Assembly (NCBI RefSeq): GCF_040907265.1
Contig: NZ_JBFOHP010000002.1
Span: forward strand, 2,628,501-2,692,500
Origin: Streptomyces sclerotialus
GTDB taxonomy: Bacteria > Actinomycetota > Actinomycetes > Streptomycetales > Streptomycetaceae
Direction of reading: 5' to 3'
Length of the DNA stretch: 64,000 nt
Shown here: positions 9,273 through 18,103 of the stretch, in pieces
How positions within the stretch are numbered: the first letter of the stretch is position 1
How the letters are laid out: every line of letters begins with the position of its first letter
Made by a program: the position numbers and the translations under genes
Notes under the pieces: generated by a model
The model's input: the letters and a program-made list of their open reading frames with translations, nothing else
Databases searched by the model: none
What the model was told of the DNA's origin: nothing

Positions 9273-9295
9273 CGATACGGCACCGTTCCGTATCG
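9273..9295. promoter_or_regulatory. TetR-type operator upstream of the DHA2 exporter
   Basis: Perfect arms CGATACGG / CCGTATCG with a 7-base spacer, 23 bases upstream of the exporter start. The length and symmetry fit a TetR dimer site, and the only regulator in the transcription unit is of that family. Assignment to the neighbouring repressor is inference. Confidence 0.6.
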
Positions 9296-9456
9296 TTAGC
9301 TGTACGTGGCACGTAACGCTGCGGGGCACTCTGCTCCTCGCCGGGGAGGGGGCGCCGGGCCCTCTTCCACCGGTCCGCTGTGGCGTGTCAGCATGGGCAG
9401 TGAGTCCGGGGACGCCGTCAGGGCGCCTCGAGATGACCTGAACAGGAGCCGTCGTC

Positions 9457-10371
9457 ATGACGCAGATCTCGCCTGCCCAGACGCAGGACAAGAAGCAGGG
9501 GACACAGGACGGGAAGCCCGGCGCCGACCCGAAGGCCACCGGGGTCAAGTCGCTCTACGGCGGCACCCGCTCCCGCCGCGTCACCGTCCGCGACATCGCC
9601 GCCGCCAAGTCCCGCGGCGACAAGTGGCCCATGCTCACGGCGTACGACGCGATGACCGCTTCCGTCTTCGACGACGCGGGCATCCCCGTCCTGCTCGTCG
9701 GTGACTCCATGGGCAACTGCCACCTCGGGTACGAGTCGACCGTCCCCGTCACCATGGACGAGATGACACTGCTCTCCGCCGCCGTCGTACGCGGCACCGA
9801 GCGCGCCCTCGTCGTCGCCGACCTGCCCTTCGGCGCGTACCAGGAAGGCCCCGTCCAGGCGCTGCGCAACGCCACCCGGCTGGTCAAGGAGGCCGGCGTG
9901 GGCGCGGTGAAGCTGGAGGGCGGCGAGCGCTCGGCCGACCAGATCAAGCTGCTGGTCGACGCCGGCATCCCGGTCATGGCCCACGTCGGGCTGACCCCGC
10001 AGTCGGTCAACGCCTTCGGCGGCTACCCGGTGCAGGGCCGCGGCGAGGAGGCGGCCCAGCAGCTGCTGCGGGACGCCAAGGCGGTGCAGGACGCGGGCGC
10101 CTTCGCGGTGGTCCTGGAGGCCGTACCGGCCGAACTGGCCGCCGAGGTCACCCGCTCGCTGCACATCCCCACGATCGGCATCGGCGCGGGCCTGGACTGC
10201 GACGCGCAGGTCCTGGTCTGGACGGACATGGCCGGCATGACCAAGGGCCGGGTGCCGCGCTTCGTGAAGCAGTACGCGGAGCTGCGGAACGCACTGGGCG
10301 ACGCGGCGAAGGCCTTCGCGGAGGACGTCGTCGGCGGCACCTTCCCGGCGGAGGAACACACCTTCCACTGA
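9457..10371 (+). CDS. panB: 3-methyl-2-oxobutanoate hydroxymethyltransferase
   Basis: 304 residues; ATG 9457 is preceded by AGGAG. First committed enzyme of pantothenate (coenzyme A) synthesis, transferring a hydroxymethyl group from methylene-tetrahydrofolate to ketoisovalerate. Family motifs are clear: [33 protein letters not shown] (metal-binding Asp), [16 protein letters not shown] and [17 protein letters not shown]. The first 35 residues are a poorly conserved Gln/Lys-rich extension, as in other Streptomyces PanB. Followed by a strong hairpin. Confidence 0.96.
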   Translation: MTQISPAQTQDKKQGTQDGKPGADPKATGVKSLYGGTRSRRVTVRDIAAAKSRGDKWPMLTAYDAMTASVFDDAGIPVLLVGDSMGNCHLGYESTVPVTMDEMTLLSAAVVRGTERALVVADLPFGAYQEGPVQALRNATRLVKEAGVGAVKLEGGERSADQIKLLVDAGIPVMAHVGLTPQSVNAFGGYPVQGRGEEAAQQLLRDAKAVQDAGAFAVVLEAVPAELAAEVTRSLHIPTIGIGAGLDCDAQVLVWTDMAGMTKGRVPRFVKQYAELRNALGDAAKAFAEDVVGGTFPAEEHTFH

Positions 10372-10415
10372 GCCCTGGGGGCCGGGGTACCAGCGCTCCA
10401 CCCCTCCGCGGCGCA

Positions 10416-10446
10416 CGGGGCGCCGGCGAACTTCGCCGGCGCCCCG
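10416..10446 (+). terminator. Hairpin terminator after panB
   Basis: Perfect 15-base arms (CGGGGCGCCGGCGAA and complement) around one central base, 45 bases after the panB stop. Confidence 0.72.
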
Positions 10447-10540
10447 TCGGCGGTTCCTGCCGCCCCGGGGAAGGGGCTGTCGGTCGTCTGTCGGTGGGGC
10501 GCAGGGGGCTGGCCTGGGCTGTAGGCGCTCTGTCGGGGCA

Positions 10541-10563
10541 TTGTCAGTGGTGCCTGTCACTGT
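10541..10563 (+). promoter_or_regulatory. PafBC/RecA-NDp-type DNA-damage promoter motif before the drug ABC exporter
   Basis: TTGTCAGTG (10541-10549), eight bases, then CACTGT (10558-10563). The mycobacterial and streptomycete LexA-independent damage promoter is TTGTCRGTG-N8-TAnnnT, so nine of nine upstream bases match and only the first -10 base differs. Six bases then precede ATG 10570, placing transcription start at the start codon (leaderless). Consensus recalled from the literature; activity is inference. Confidence 0.65.
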
Positions 10564-10569
10564 GGACCC

Positions 10570-11598
10570 ATGACGCAGAACACTCACTCCGCCGACGGCC
10601 GCACGGCCGTCCAAGTCCGGGGCCTGGTCAAGCACTTCGGCGACGTCAAGGCCGTCGACGGGGTGGACCTGGACGTGCGGGAAGGCACGGTCATGGGCGT
10701 GCTCGGGCCGAACGGCGCGGGCAAGACCACGCTCGTGCGCTGTCTCTCCACCCTCCTCGTGCCGGACGCCGGCACGGCCGTCGTGGCCGGGTACGACGTC
10801 GTGCGCCAGCCGCGCGCCCTGCGCCGCACGATCGGCCTGACGGGGCAGTACGCCTCCGTGGACGAGAAGCTCTCCGGCCGGGAGAACCTCTACATGATCG
10901 GCCGGCTGCTCGACCTCTCCCGCAAGGACGCCCGGACCCGCGCCGACGAGCTGCTGGAGCGGTTCTCGCTCACCGAGGCCGCCAAGCGCCCCGCCGGCAA
11001 GTACTCCGGCGGCATGCGCCGCCGCCTCGACCTCGCGGCGTCGATGATCGGCAGGCCCGCCGTGCTGTATCTGGACGAGCCGACGACCGGCCTCGACCCC
11101 CGCACCCGCAACGAGGTCTGGGACGAGGTCAACCACCTCGTCCGCGACGGCGCGACGGTCCTGCTGACCACGCAGTACATGGAAGAGGCCGAGCGGCTGG
11201 CCGATGAGCTGACCGTCGTCGACCGCGGCCGGGTGATCGCCGAGGGCCAGGTGGACGAGCTGAAGGCCAAGGTCGGCGGGCGCACGCTGCAGATCCGCCC
11301 GGCGGTCGGCGGCGAGCTGGACCGGATGGTCGGCGCGATCACGCAGGCCGGCCTGGACGGCATAGCCGGCGCCACGGCGGACCACGAGGACGGCGTGGTG
11401 AACGTCCCGATCATCAGCGACGAGCAGCTGACCGCGGTGGTCAACGTCCTCGGCGAGCGCGGCTTCGCGCTGGCCGGCATCAACACCCACCTGCCCAGCC
11501 TGGACGAGGTCTTCCTGGCCATCACCGGCCAGAAGACGTCCGAGACCGAAGCGCCCGCCGAGCCGGCGGACGCCCAGTACGAGGAGGTCGCGGCATGA
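10570..11598 (+). CDS. ABC transporter ATP-binding protein, DrrA (daunorubicin resistance) family
   Basis: 342 residues from ATG 10570. Nucleotide-binding domain with Walker A GPNGAGKT (46-53), signature YSGGMRRRL (145-153) and Walker B LYLDEPTTGLDP (167-178). It carries the C-terminal DrrA-type extension ending in LPSLDEVFLAITGQ. It powers the permease encoded immediately downstream with an ATGA overlap. Such pairs export DNA-intercalating drugs or lipids. No ribosome-binding site is visible, consistent with a leaderless message from the damage-type promoter. Confidence 0.93.
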   Translation: MTQNTHSADGRTAVQVRGLVKHFGDVKAVDGVDLDVREGTVMGVLGPNGAGKTTLVRCLSTLLVPDAGTAVVAGYDVVRQPRALRRTIGLTGQYASVDEKLSGRENLYMIGRLLDLSRKDARTRADELLERFSLTEAAKRPAGKYSGGMRRRLDLAASMIGRPAVLYLDEPTTGLDPRTRNEVWDEVNHLVRDGATVLLTTQYMEEAERLADELTVVDRGRVIAEGQVDELKAKVGGRTLQIRPAVGGELDRMVGAITQAGLDGIAGATADHEDGVVNVPIISDEQLTAVVNVLGERGFALAGINTHLPSLDEVFLAITGQKTSETEAPAEPADAQYEEVAA

Positions 11599-12425
11599 GC
11601 GCCGCAACGATCACGGCGCCCGTCGCGAAGCCCGGGGCCGCCGAGGGCCGGATCGGCCTGCGGGCCAACCTGCGCCACATCGGCGCGCTGGTGCGGCGCA
11701 ACGCCCTGCAGATCAAGCAGGACCCGGAGTCGATGTTCGACGTCCTGCTGATGCCGATCATCTTCATCCTGCTCTTCGTGTACGTCTTCGGCGGCGCCAT
11801 CGCCGGCAAGGGCAATCAGCAGGAGTACGTCCAGTACCTGGTCCCCGGCATGATGGCCATGATGGGCATGAACATCGCCATGGCGGTCGGCACGGGTGTC
11901 AACGAGGACTTCCGCAAGGGTGTGATGGACCGCTTCCGCACGATGCCCATCGCGCGGTCCTCGGTCCTCATAGCCAAGATCGTCGTCGAGATCGGCCGGA
12001 TGCTGATCGCCACCGCGATCCTGCTGTGCATGGGCTTCCTGCTCGGCATGGAGATCAGGGGCTCGGTGCCGGAGTTCGTCGCGGCGATCGTGCTGTCGAC
12101 CGTCTTCGGCGCGGCGCTGATGTGGATCTTCATCCTGCTGGGGCTGTCGGTGAAGACGCCGCAGGCCGTGCAGGGGATGGCGATGCTGGTGCTGATGCCG
12201 CTGCAGTTCGGCTCGTCGATCTTCGCGCCGCCCACGTCGATGCCCGGCTGGCTGGAGGGGTTCACGAAGGTCAACCCCCTCTCCAACCTCGCCGACGCGG
12301 CCCGCAGCCTCCTGGGCGGCCAGGGCCCGGTGGCCCAGCCGGCCCTGATCACACTGGCCTGGGCGATAGGCATCACGGCCGTCACCATGCCGCTGGCGGT
12401 CCGGAAGTTCCGCTCGAAGACCTGA
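11595..12425 (+). CDS. ABC transporter permease, DrrB/ABC-2 family
   Basis: 276 residues; its ATG overlaps the TGA of the ATPase gene (ATGA), implying translational coupling. ABC-2 type membrane protein with about six helices: an N-terminal cytoplasmic stretch (LVRRNALQIKQDPESMFDVLLMPIIF), the EYVQYLVPGMMAM segment and the family-typical MPGWLEGFTKVNPLSNLADAAR near the C terminus. Together with the ATPase it forms a drug exporter of the DrrAB type. Substrate not deducible. Confidence 0.92.
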   Translation: MSAATITAPVAKPGAAEGRIGLRANLRHIGALVRRNALQIKQDPESMFDVLLMPIIFILLFVYVFGGAIAGKGNQQEYVQYLVPGMMAMMGMNIAMAVGTGVNEDFRKGVMDRFRTMPIARSSVLIAKIVVEIGRMLIATAILLCMGFLLGMEIRGSVPEFVAAIVLSTVFGAALMWIFILLGLSVKTPQAVQGMAMLVLMPLQFGSSIFAPPTSMPGWLEGFTKVNPLSNLADAARSLLGGQGPVAQPALITLAWAIGITAVTMPLAVRKFRSKT

Positions 12426-12442
12426 GCACGGGGCCGATGGGG

Positions 12443-12485
12443 CCGGCCTTGTTCCGACCTCCCCCGGATGTCGGCACAAGGCCGG
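12443..12485. terminator. Bidirectional hairpin between drrB-like gene and SARP gene
   Basis: Arms CCGGCCTTGT and ACAAGGCCGG with an inner CCGAC/GTCGG extension, between the convergent stops at 12425 and 12539. Confidence 0.6.
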
Positions 12486-12538
12486 TCAGCTGGAGCTCGG
12501 ATCAAGGTCAGCTGGAAGTAGATCGAGGACAACCAAGG

Positions 12539-15500
12539 TCAGATCAGGGCCAGCGCGTCGTCCAGGGTGAGGGCGGCACCCGCGGCGTGGGCGGCGGTGT
12601 ACGCCGGTCCGTCGAGGACGGCGCGTACGGCCTCCTCCGCCGCGGCGCGGCTGAACGAGGTGATGCGCGGCGTGTGCCGACGGGGCGCACGCAGCGCGTC
12701 GAAGGCGCCCAGCAGCCGGGCGCCGTCCGCCGCACCGGCCTCGCCGCCCGTCAGGGCCAGTACGCGGGCCGCGACGAGCAGCTGGGACAGCGGCAGGTCG
12801 GGAGCGATCGTCTGGGTGAGGGGGTCACGCATCTTGGCGACGGCCCCGCGCAGGGCGGTCAGTACGCCGTCGTACCGGCCCTCCTCCACGTCCAGCGCGG
12901 CGAGCGCTCCCTCGACCATGCCGAGGAACATCTCCGGCGCGAACCGGTCGACGTACTCCTCCCGCACCCGCTCCAGATGGTGCCGGGCCTCGCCGTGCCG
13001 GCCGACCGTCGTGAGCCAGGTGGCGAGCTGCACGCGCGCGAACGGCATGGCGTCACGGTTGCCGTGCTGTCCCTCCTCCAGCACCTCGCGCAGCAGCCGC
13101 TCCCCCGTCTCCACGTCGCCCGACTCGGTGAGCACGCCGCCCAGCCGGGTCTTGAGCAGCGGGAGCTGGCCGTGCGCGCCGAGCTCCGCCGCGTACCGCA
13201 TCGCGGCGCGGTAGTCGTCGGCGGCGAGGCCGTACTCCCCGTCTCCCTCGCGGGCCTCACCGCGCCCGGCCAGTGCCTCGGCGACCCCCCACGCGTCGCC
13301 GATCCTGCGGAAGATCGCCAGCGCCTCGTCGGCGTCGCGGGCCGCCTGTGGAAGGCCGCCGGGCCGGTCGTTCTGGATCTTCGCCCGCAGCTGGAGGATG
13401 AACGCCAGCTCCCAGTCGTAGCCGAACTCCCGGCAGCCGCGTACGGTCTCGTCGGCCAGGCCGACCAGGTCGTCGACGTGGCCGGTCAGCATGACCGCGA
13501 AGAACCACATCACGCCCGGCACCCGGCAGGTCTGCGGCAGGCCGCCGCGGTAGGCGGCGACCACGCCGCGCAGCTCCTCCTGCTGCTCGGGCCGCTGCAA
13601 CGCCCGCATGTCGTTGTCCTCGTTGGCCAGCGCGACCAGCCGGACCTCCCGCCGGGCTTCGAGGAGCTGCTCGGGCGGCATCGGCGGCGGGGCGTCGATG
13701 GGGCGCTCGTGCAGAGGCGGGGCCGGGGTGACCGGCGGCAGGAAGGGGTTGGGGCCGAGCCCGGCGGCGGCCGCGGTCCAGGTGCGGCCGTCGCCGCGGT
13801 GGTCGCGCAGCGTCCAGAACCACTGGAGGGAGAGGACGAGGCAGAGCGCCTCGTGTTCGTCGCGGGCGGCGACGGCGCGCCGCAGTGCGGTACGGAGGTT
13901 GTCGTGCTCCTGCTCCAGCCGGTCCAGCCAGTGGCGCTGCTCGGGGCCGCGCAGCAAGGGGTCGGCCGTACGGGCCAGCTCGCGGTAGGCGACGAGGTGC
14001 CGCCGCTCGGCCGCGCCCCGCTCCCCCGCCTCGTCCAGCCGCTCCCCGGCGTACTCCCCGACGGTCTCCAGCAGCCGGTACCGCATCTCCCCGTCGGCCG
14101 ACGGCCCGGCCACCACCAGCGACTTGTCGACAAGCGAACCGAGCAGCGGAGCCACGTCCCCCGGTGCGACGAGCCGCCCGGCCCGGTCGGGCGATGCGCC
14201 GGTCGTGTCCTGCCGGCCAGGCGCCTCCCGACCGGGTGTGCCCGGGTCTACAGGCGTGCCCGGACCACCAGGCATGCCCGGCCCGCCGGACCTGCTCGCA
14301 CCGGCAGGCGTGCCCGAAGCACCGGGCGTGCCCGGACCGGCGGGTGCGTCTTCCGCGGGGGCGGCCGCGTCGGCGCGGACGGCGGTGGGAGCCGAGTCGG
14401 GTGGGGCGACCGGGGCGGCGGCCGGGCCGTCCGGAGTCGCCGAGGTGTCCGAGAGGCCGACGGTGTTCGGGGTGTCCGGAGTCGCCGAGGTGTCCGGGAG
14501 GCCGGAGGTGTCCGGGGCATCCGGGGTGTCCGCGCAGACGGATTCCGCCGCGGTGAGGTCCGTGCCGCCGGAGAAGACGGAGAGGCGGCGGAGGACCGCG
14601 CGTTCGGGGGCGTCGAGCAGGTCCCAGGACCAGTCGACGACCGCGCGCAGCGTCTGCTGACGCGGCAGTACCGTACGGCTGCCGCTGGTCAGCAGCCGGA
14701 AACGGTCGTCCAGCCGGTCCGCGAGCTGCCGCGGCGCGAGCGACCGCAGCCGGGCCGCGGCCAGTTCGATGGCCAGCGGCAGGCCGTCCAGCCGGCGGCA
14801 GATCTCGGCGCACGCCTCCGGGTCGTCCTCGATCCGGAAGCCGGGCCGGGCCGCGGCACCCCGGTCTGCGAGCAGGCGCAGCGCGACGGGATCGGGCAGC
14901 GGTTCCACCGGCCGGACGAGCTCACCGGGCACGGCGAGCGGTTCCCGGCTGGTGGCCAGCACGCTCACGCCGGGGCACTCGGCCAGCAGCCGTTCCGCGA
15001 GCAGGGCCGCCGCGTCGATGACGTGCTCGCAGTTGTCCAGCACGAGCAGCATGCGGCGGCCCGCGCAGTGCTCGGCGAGCTGCGCGAGCGGGTCGAACGC
15101 GAGCGGATCGGCGGCGGCCCGCAGCCCCTCGGCGGCGCCGCCGCGTACGACGGTCTCGCGGGCGCCGAGTGCGGTGAGGACGGCCTCCGGCACCGTACCG
15201 GGGTCCTGCACGGGGCCGAGCTCGGCGAACCACACGCCGTCCGGCCAGGCGCCGGGCTCGCCGGCCGCCGCGGCCTCCGCGCCTTCCTGCGACAGCCGCG
15301 TCTTCCCGGCGCCGCCCGGCCCGAGCAGCGTCACGAGACGGTGGGCCGACAGGTCGGCGCGCAGGGTGTGCAGCTCCGCCTCGCGCCCGACGAACGATGT
15401 CAGCCGCGCGCGCAGGTTCCCGGCCCGCCGCCGGGACTGTGGGGACGAGGACGAGGACGAGGAAAAGGAAGAAGAAGACGAGGACGAGGACGAGGGCAGG

Positions 15501-16330
15501 CCGGGCGCCGAACCCGGCGGCGGGGTCGCCGGGTGAGCCCCCGGGCCCGGCGTGGGCAGGGGCGCCGAGGCTGCCTCCAGGAGTTCGGCGTGGAGGGTGC
15601 GGAGGGCCGGGGACGGGTCGGTGCCGAGACGGTCGGCGAGGTCGGCGGCGAGGCGGGCGTACGCGTCCAGCGCCTCGGCCGTGCGGCCCGTGTCGCGGAG
15701 GGCGCGCAGCCGCAGAAGGTGCAGCGGCTCGTCGAGCGGGTGCCGGCGGCAGAGCGCGGTGAGGGCGGGGAGCGCCTCGTCCGCGCGGCCGAGCGCGAGG
15801 TCCGCTGCGAGGCGGACGCGCCGCGCGTCCAGGCGCAGCCGTTCGGCCCCGGCCGCCTCCGCGACCGCGTCCGGGAGGTCGGCGAGGGCGGGGCCGCGCC
15901 ACAGTGCCAGCGCGTCGTCCAGCAGTGCGGCGGCCTTCGCCGGGTCGCCGTCCGCGAGCGCGCGTTCGCCCTCGCCCGCCAGCCGCTCGAAGCGGTGTAG
16001 GTCGACGTCGTCGGGGGCGGCGGCCAGGTAGTAACCGCCGGTCACGGAGACGACCGCCGCGTGGCCGAGGGCCCGCCGCAGCCGTCCGACGAGCGCCTGG
16101 AGCGCGGCGCCCGCGTCCCTCGGCAGGCCACCGCCGGACGGCCCGTCCGGCACCGCGTACCCGTCCGGCCCCGGGCCCCAGACGTCGGCGATCAGGGTGT
16201 CGGCGGTACGGGGCCGCCCCGGTGTGAGCGCGAGGGCGGCGAGGAGTGCGCGCAGGCGGGCGCCGCCGAGGGCGACGTCGGTTCCGTCGTCCCGGCGTGC
16301 CTGGGTCGTCCCGAGGATTTCGTAGCGCAC
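12539..16330 (-). CDS. Large SARP-type transcriptional regulator (HTH-BTAD-NTPase-TPR)
   Basis: 1263 residues taking the GTG at 16330, which places the first conserved strand (VRYEILGTTQARRDD) at the N terminus; earlier codons add a non-conserved lead. Order: OmpR-like winged helix (1-90), BTAD domain (about 95-245), a serine-rich linker (about 277-293), an NB-ARC/AAA NTPase with Walker A LLGPGGAGKT (about 335) and Walker B LLVLDNCEH, then a C-terminal TPR-like helical half. Within the NTPase there is a second low-complexity insert rich in DT, PGTPG and SATPD repeats (about 600-730). This is the AfsR/large-SARP architecture that activates secondary metabolism or development genes in response to nucleotide-dependent oligomerisation. 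No biosynthetic cluster adjoins, so the target is unknown. Confidence 0.88.
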   Translation of the reverse strand: MRYEILGTTQARRDDGTDVALGGARLRALLAALALTPGRPRTADTLIADVWGPGPDGYAVPDGPSGGGLPRDAGAALQALVGRLRRALGHAAVVSVTGGYYLAAAPDDVDLHRFERLAGEGERALADGDPAKAAALLDDALALWRGPALADLPDAVAEAAGAERLRLDARRVRLAADLALGRADEALPALTALCRRHPLDEPLHLLRLRALRDTGRTAEALDAYARLAADLADRLGTDPSPALRTLHAELLEAASAPLPTPGPGAHPATPPPGSAPGLPSSSSSSSSSFSSSSSSSPQSRRRAGNLRARLTSFVGREAELHTLRADLSAHRLVTLLGPGGAGKTRLSQEGAEAAAAGEPGAWPDGVWFAELGPVQDPGTVPEAVLTALGARETVVRGGAAEGLRAAADPLAFDPLAQLAEHCAGRRMLLVLDNCEHVIDAAALLAERLLAECPGVSVLATSREPLAVPGELVRPVEPLPDPVALRLLADRGAAARPGFRIEDDPEACAEICRRLDGLPLAIELAAARLRSLAPRQLADRLDDRFRLLTSGSRTVLPRQQTLRAVVDWSWDLLDAPERAVLRRLSVFSGGTDLTAAESVCADTPDAPDTSGLPDTSATPDTPNTVGLSDTSATPDGPAAAPVAPPDSAPTAVRADAAAPAEDAPAGPGTPGASGTPAGASRSGGPGMPGGPGTPVDPGTPGREAPGRQDTTGASPDRAGRLVAPGDVAPLLGSLVDKSLVVAGPSADGEMRYRLLETVGEYAGERLDEAGERGAAERRHLVAYRELARTADPLLRGPEQRHWLDRLEQEHDNLRTALRRAVAARDEHEALCLVLSLQWFWTLRDHRGDGRTWTAAAAGLGPNPFLPPVTPAPPLHERPIDAPPPMPPEQLLEARREVRLVALANEDNDMRALQRPEQQEELRGVVAAYRGGLPQTCRVPGVMWFFAVMLTGHVDDLVGLADETVRGCREFGYDWELAFILQLRAKIQNDRPGGLPQAARDADEALAIFRRIGDAWGVAEALAGRGEAREGDGEYGLAADDYRAAMRYAAELGAHGQLPLLKTRLGGVLTESGDVETGERLLREVLEEGQHGNRDAMPFARVQLATWLTTVGRHGEARHHLERVREEYVDRFAPEMFLGMVEGALAALDVEEGRYDGVLTALRGAVAKMRDPLTQTIAPDLPLSQLLVAARVLALTGGEAGAADGARLLGAFDALRAPRRHTPRITSFSRAAAEEAVRAVLDGPAYTAAHAAGAALTLDDALALI

Positions 16331-16466
16331 CGGCCCATTGTCGTCCACGCCCCGGATGCCTCGCCCGTCCCCCACCGCTGCCCGCTCCCCCGTCATCCCC
16401 CTCGCCCCCGGCATTGCCCGTACTCCCCCGACTCCCACATGCTCCGTGCGCCACTCGCCGCGGCCC

Positions 16467-16580
16467 GGCCCCGGGGCTCAGCTTCCCCCGGCCCCGGGGC
16501 TCAACCTCCCCCGGCCCTGGGCTCAGCCTCGGCCGGCCCCGGGGCTCAACCTCCCCCGGCCCCAGGGCTCAGCCTCCGCC
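16467..16580. repeat. Five-copy 23-bp GC-rich minisatellite
   Basis: Units start at 16467, 16490, 16513, 16535 and 16558; each begins GGCCCCGGGGCTCA and continues with a pyrimidine-rich tail. Unit 3 is one base shorter. Every unit contains a short CCCCGGGG palindrome. The stop codon of the minus-strand DUF6578-like gene (16569) lies in the last unit, and the array separates it from the SARP start. Confidence 0.8.
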
Positions 16581-17135
16581 GGGCGCGTCGGCGCGCGCAC
16601 CCGCAGCCCCGGCCGCGGCACCGGCGGGCGGCCCCACCTCCAGCTCCACCAGGACGCCGCTCTCCCCCACGTAGTGGTCCGGGCGGTGGCCCGCCGCCCC
16701 GTCGGCCCGGCCGTCGGCGAACCACTTCGGGCACGTACGGACCGGACGCAGGTGGCGCTCACCGGGCACGGCCTCGTACGTATGGGTGCCGGGCGGCCGC
16801 CGGTAACCCTGGAGGACCATCTGGATGGAGCGGACCAGGCCGGTGATCGCGGACGGGTCCTCGGGGCCGGGGCCGTGGTTGTTCAGCTCCCAGTCCCACA
16901 TCCGGTCCTTCGCGCGGCCCGTCGCGCGCTTCAGTGTCCAGGTGACCCGGTCCCCCACGGAGAAAGGGGTGCCGCAGCACTCCATCTCCCAGTCCTCGTA
17001 GAAGATCCGCAGCACCTCGCCGGACGGGCCGTCACCGGACGGGCCGTCACCGGACGGCACATCGGCCCCCGACGCATCGTCGGCGGTGTTCGGGGGAGAA
17101 ACGTTCTCGGCGGGTTCTGACATCGGATCGAACAT
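16569..17135 (-). CDS. DUF6578-like protein of unknown function
   Basis: 188 residues from ATG 17135; ATG 17123 is an equally possible start and neither has a good ribosome-binding site. The conserved part begins with FYEDWEMECCGTPFSVGDRVTWTL, which I associate with the DUF6578 family of actinobacteria (from memory), including a Cys-Cys pair that might bind metal. The N-terminal segment has tandem GPSGD repeats encoded by two exact 15-bp DNA repeats (17021-17050). The C terminus (PPAGAAAGAAGA) runs into a minisatellite. No signal or membrane segment. Function unknown. Confidence 0.7.
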   Translation of the reverse strand: MFDPMSEPAENVSPPNTADDASGADVPSGDGPSGDGPSGEVLRIFYEDWEMECCGTPFSVGDRVTWTLKRATGRAKDRMWDWELNNHGPGPEDPSAITGLVRSIQMVLQGYRRPPGTHTYEAVPGERHLRPVRTCPKWFADGRADGAAGHRPDHYVGESGVLVELEVGPPAGAAAGAAGARADAPGGG

Positions 17136-17268
17136 GGGCACCAGACTGCCTGGAACCACCGGCAGCCCGCTCGTCGTTTTCCGAGTACGATCCGCCGCCT
17201 CCCCCACGCGGGGCCCCGTCCCCCGTACGCCTCCCGCCCCCTCCCCCCCCCCTCAGGAGCACCGCACG

Positions 17269-18057
17269 ATGACCACCGCAGTCCGGCGCGCGGACCAGCG
17301 CGTCAGTCCCGTCTTCCTCGCGCTCGTCGCCGTCATGGCGGTCTCGGGCTGGGCCGTGTGGACGGGGAAGCTCGCCGCGAGCACCGGCTTCGCCGTGTTC
17401 CTGTTCGTGGTGTCCGGGTGGATCGTCTCGCTGTGCCTGCACGAGTACGCGCACGCCCGTACGGCGCTGCACAGCGGCGACATCTCGATCGGGGCGAAGG
17501 GCTATCTGACCCTGAACCCGCTGAAGTACACCCACGCGCTGCTCAGCATCGTGCTGCCGGTGATCTTCGTGATCATGGGCGGGATCGGGCTGCCGGGCGG
17601 CGCCGTCTTCATCGAGCGCGGCCGGATCAGGGGCCGCTGGCGGCACAGCCTGATCTCGGCGGCGGGCCCGCTGACGAACATCCTGTTCGCGGCCGTCGTG
17701 ACCGCGCCGTTCTGGCTGGGCGCGATGGGCGGCGTGCCGGCGCCGTTCAGGTTCGCGCTGGCGTTCCTCGCACTCCTCCAGGTGACGGCCGCGATCCTGA
17801 ACTTCGTCCCGGTGCCGGGGCTGGACGGGTACGGCGTGATCGAGCCGTGGCTGCCGTACACGCTGCGGCGGCAGGTCGAGCCGTTCGCGCCGTTCGGCCT
17901 GATCGCGGTCTTCGGACTGCTGTGGGTGCCGGGGGTGAACCAGGTGTTCTTCGAGGCGGTGCACGCGATCCTGGGGGCGCTGGGCGTCTCGGACCTCGAC
18001 ACCTACCTCGGGCAGGAGTTCTTCCGCTTCTGGCAGGGCGAGCCGCAGATGTACTAG
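17269..18057 (+). CDS. Site-2 protease (M50) family membrane metalloprotease
   Basis: 262 residues from ATG 17269, with AGGAG nine bases upstream. Intramembrane zinc protease: HEYAHARTAL carries the HExxH zinc site in the second hydrophobic segment, and NFVPVPGLDGYG carries the second-motif Asp. About six hydrophobic helices are seen. There is no PDZ or CBS domain, so it belongs to the compact S2P-like group. Family members cleave membrane-bound anti-sigma factors or regulators. The target is unknown; the neighbours do not encode an anti-sigma factor. Confidence 0.9.
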   Translation: MTTAVRRADQRVSPVFLALVAVMAVSGWAVWTGKLAASTGFAVFLFVVSGWIVSLCLHEYAHARTALHSGDISIGAKGYLTLNPLKYTHALLSIVLPVIFVIMGGIGLPGGAVFIERGRIRGRWRHSLISAAGPLTNILFAAVVTAPFWLGAMGGVPAPFRFALAFLALLQVTAAILNFVPVPGLDGYGVIEPWLPYTLRRQVEPFAPFGLIAVFGLLWVPGVNQVFFEAVHAILGALGVSDLDTYLGQEFFRFWQGEPQMY

Positions 18058-18103
18058 TCAGGGAGGGGAGGGACGGGGCGGACCCCCGGTTCCTGAGCCT
18101 GCT

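Noticed and set aside
9418..11607. Long minus-strand frame opposite panB and the drug ABC ATPase
   Set aside because: Antisense of two genes with strong motifs; composition is that of a shadow frame.
15397..15762. Plus-strand frame over the serine tract (acidic or basic low-complexity peptide)
   Set aside because: Antisense of the SARP linker; no binding site and no conserved domain.
12026..16000. A 1324-codon plus-strand frame opposite the SARP gene
   Set aside because: Antisense of the SARP gene; low-complexity composition and no recognisable motif.
16467..16580. Repeat array considered as a CRISPR
   Set aside because: Units are contiguous without unique spacers and no cas gene is near; it is a minisatellite.
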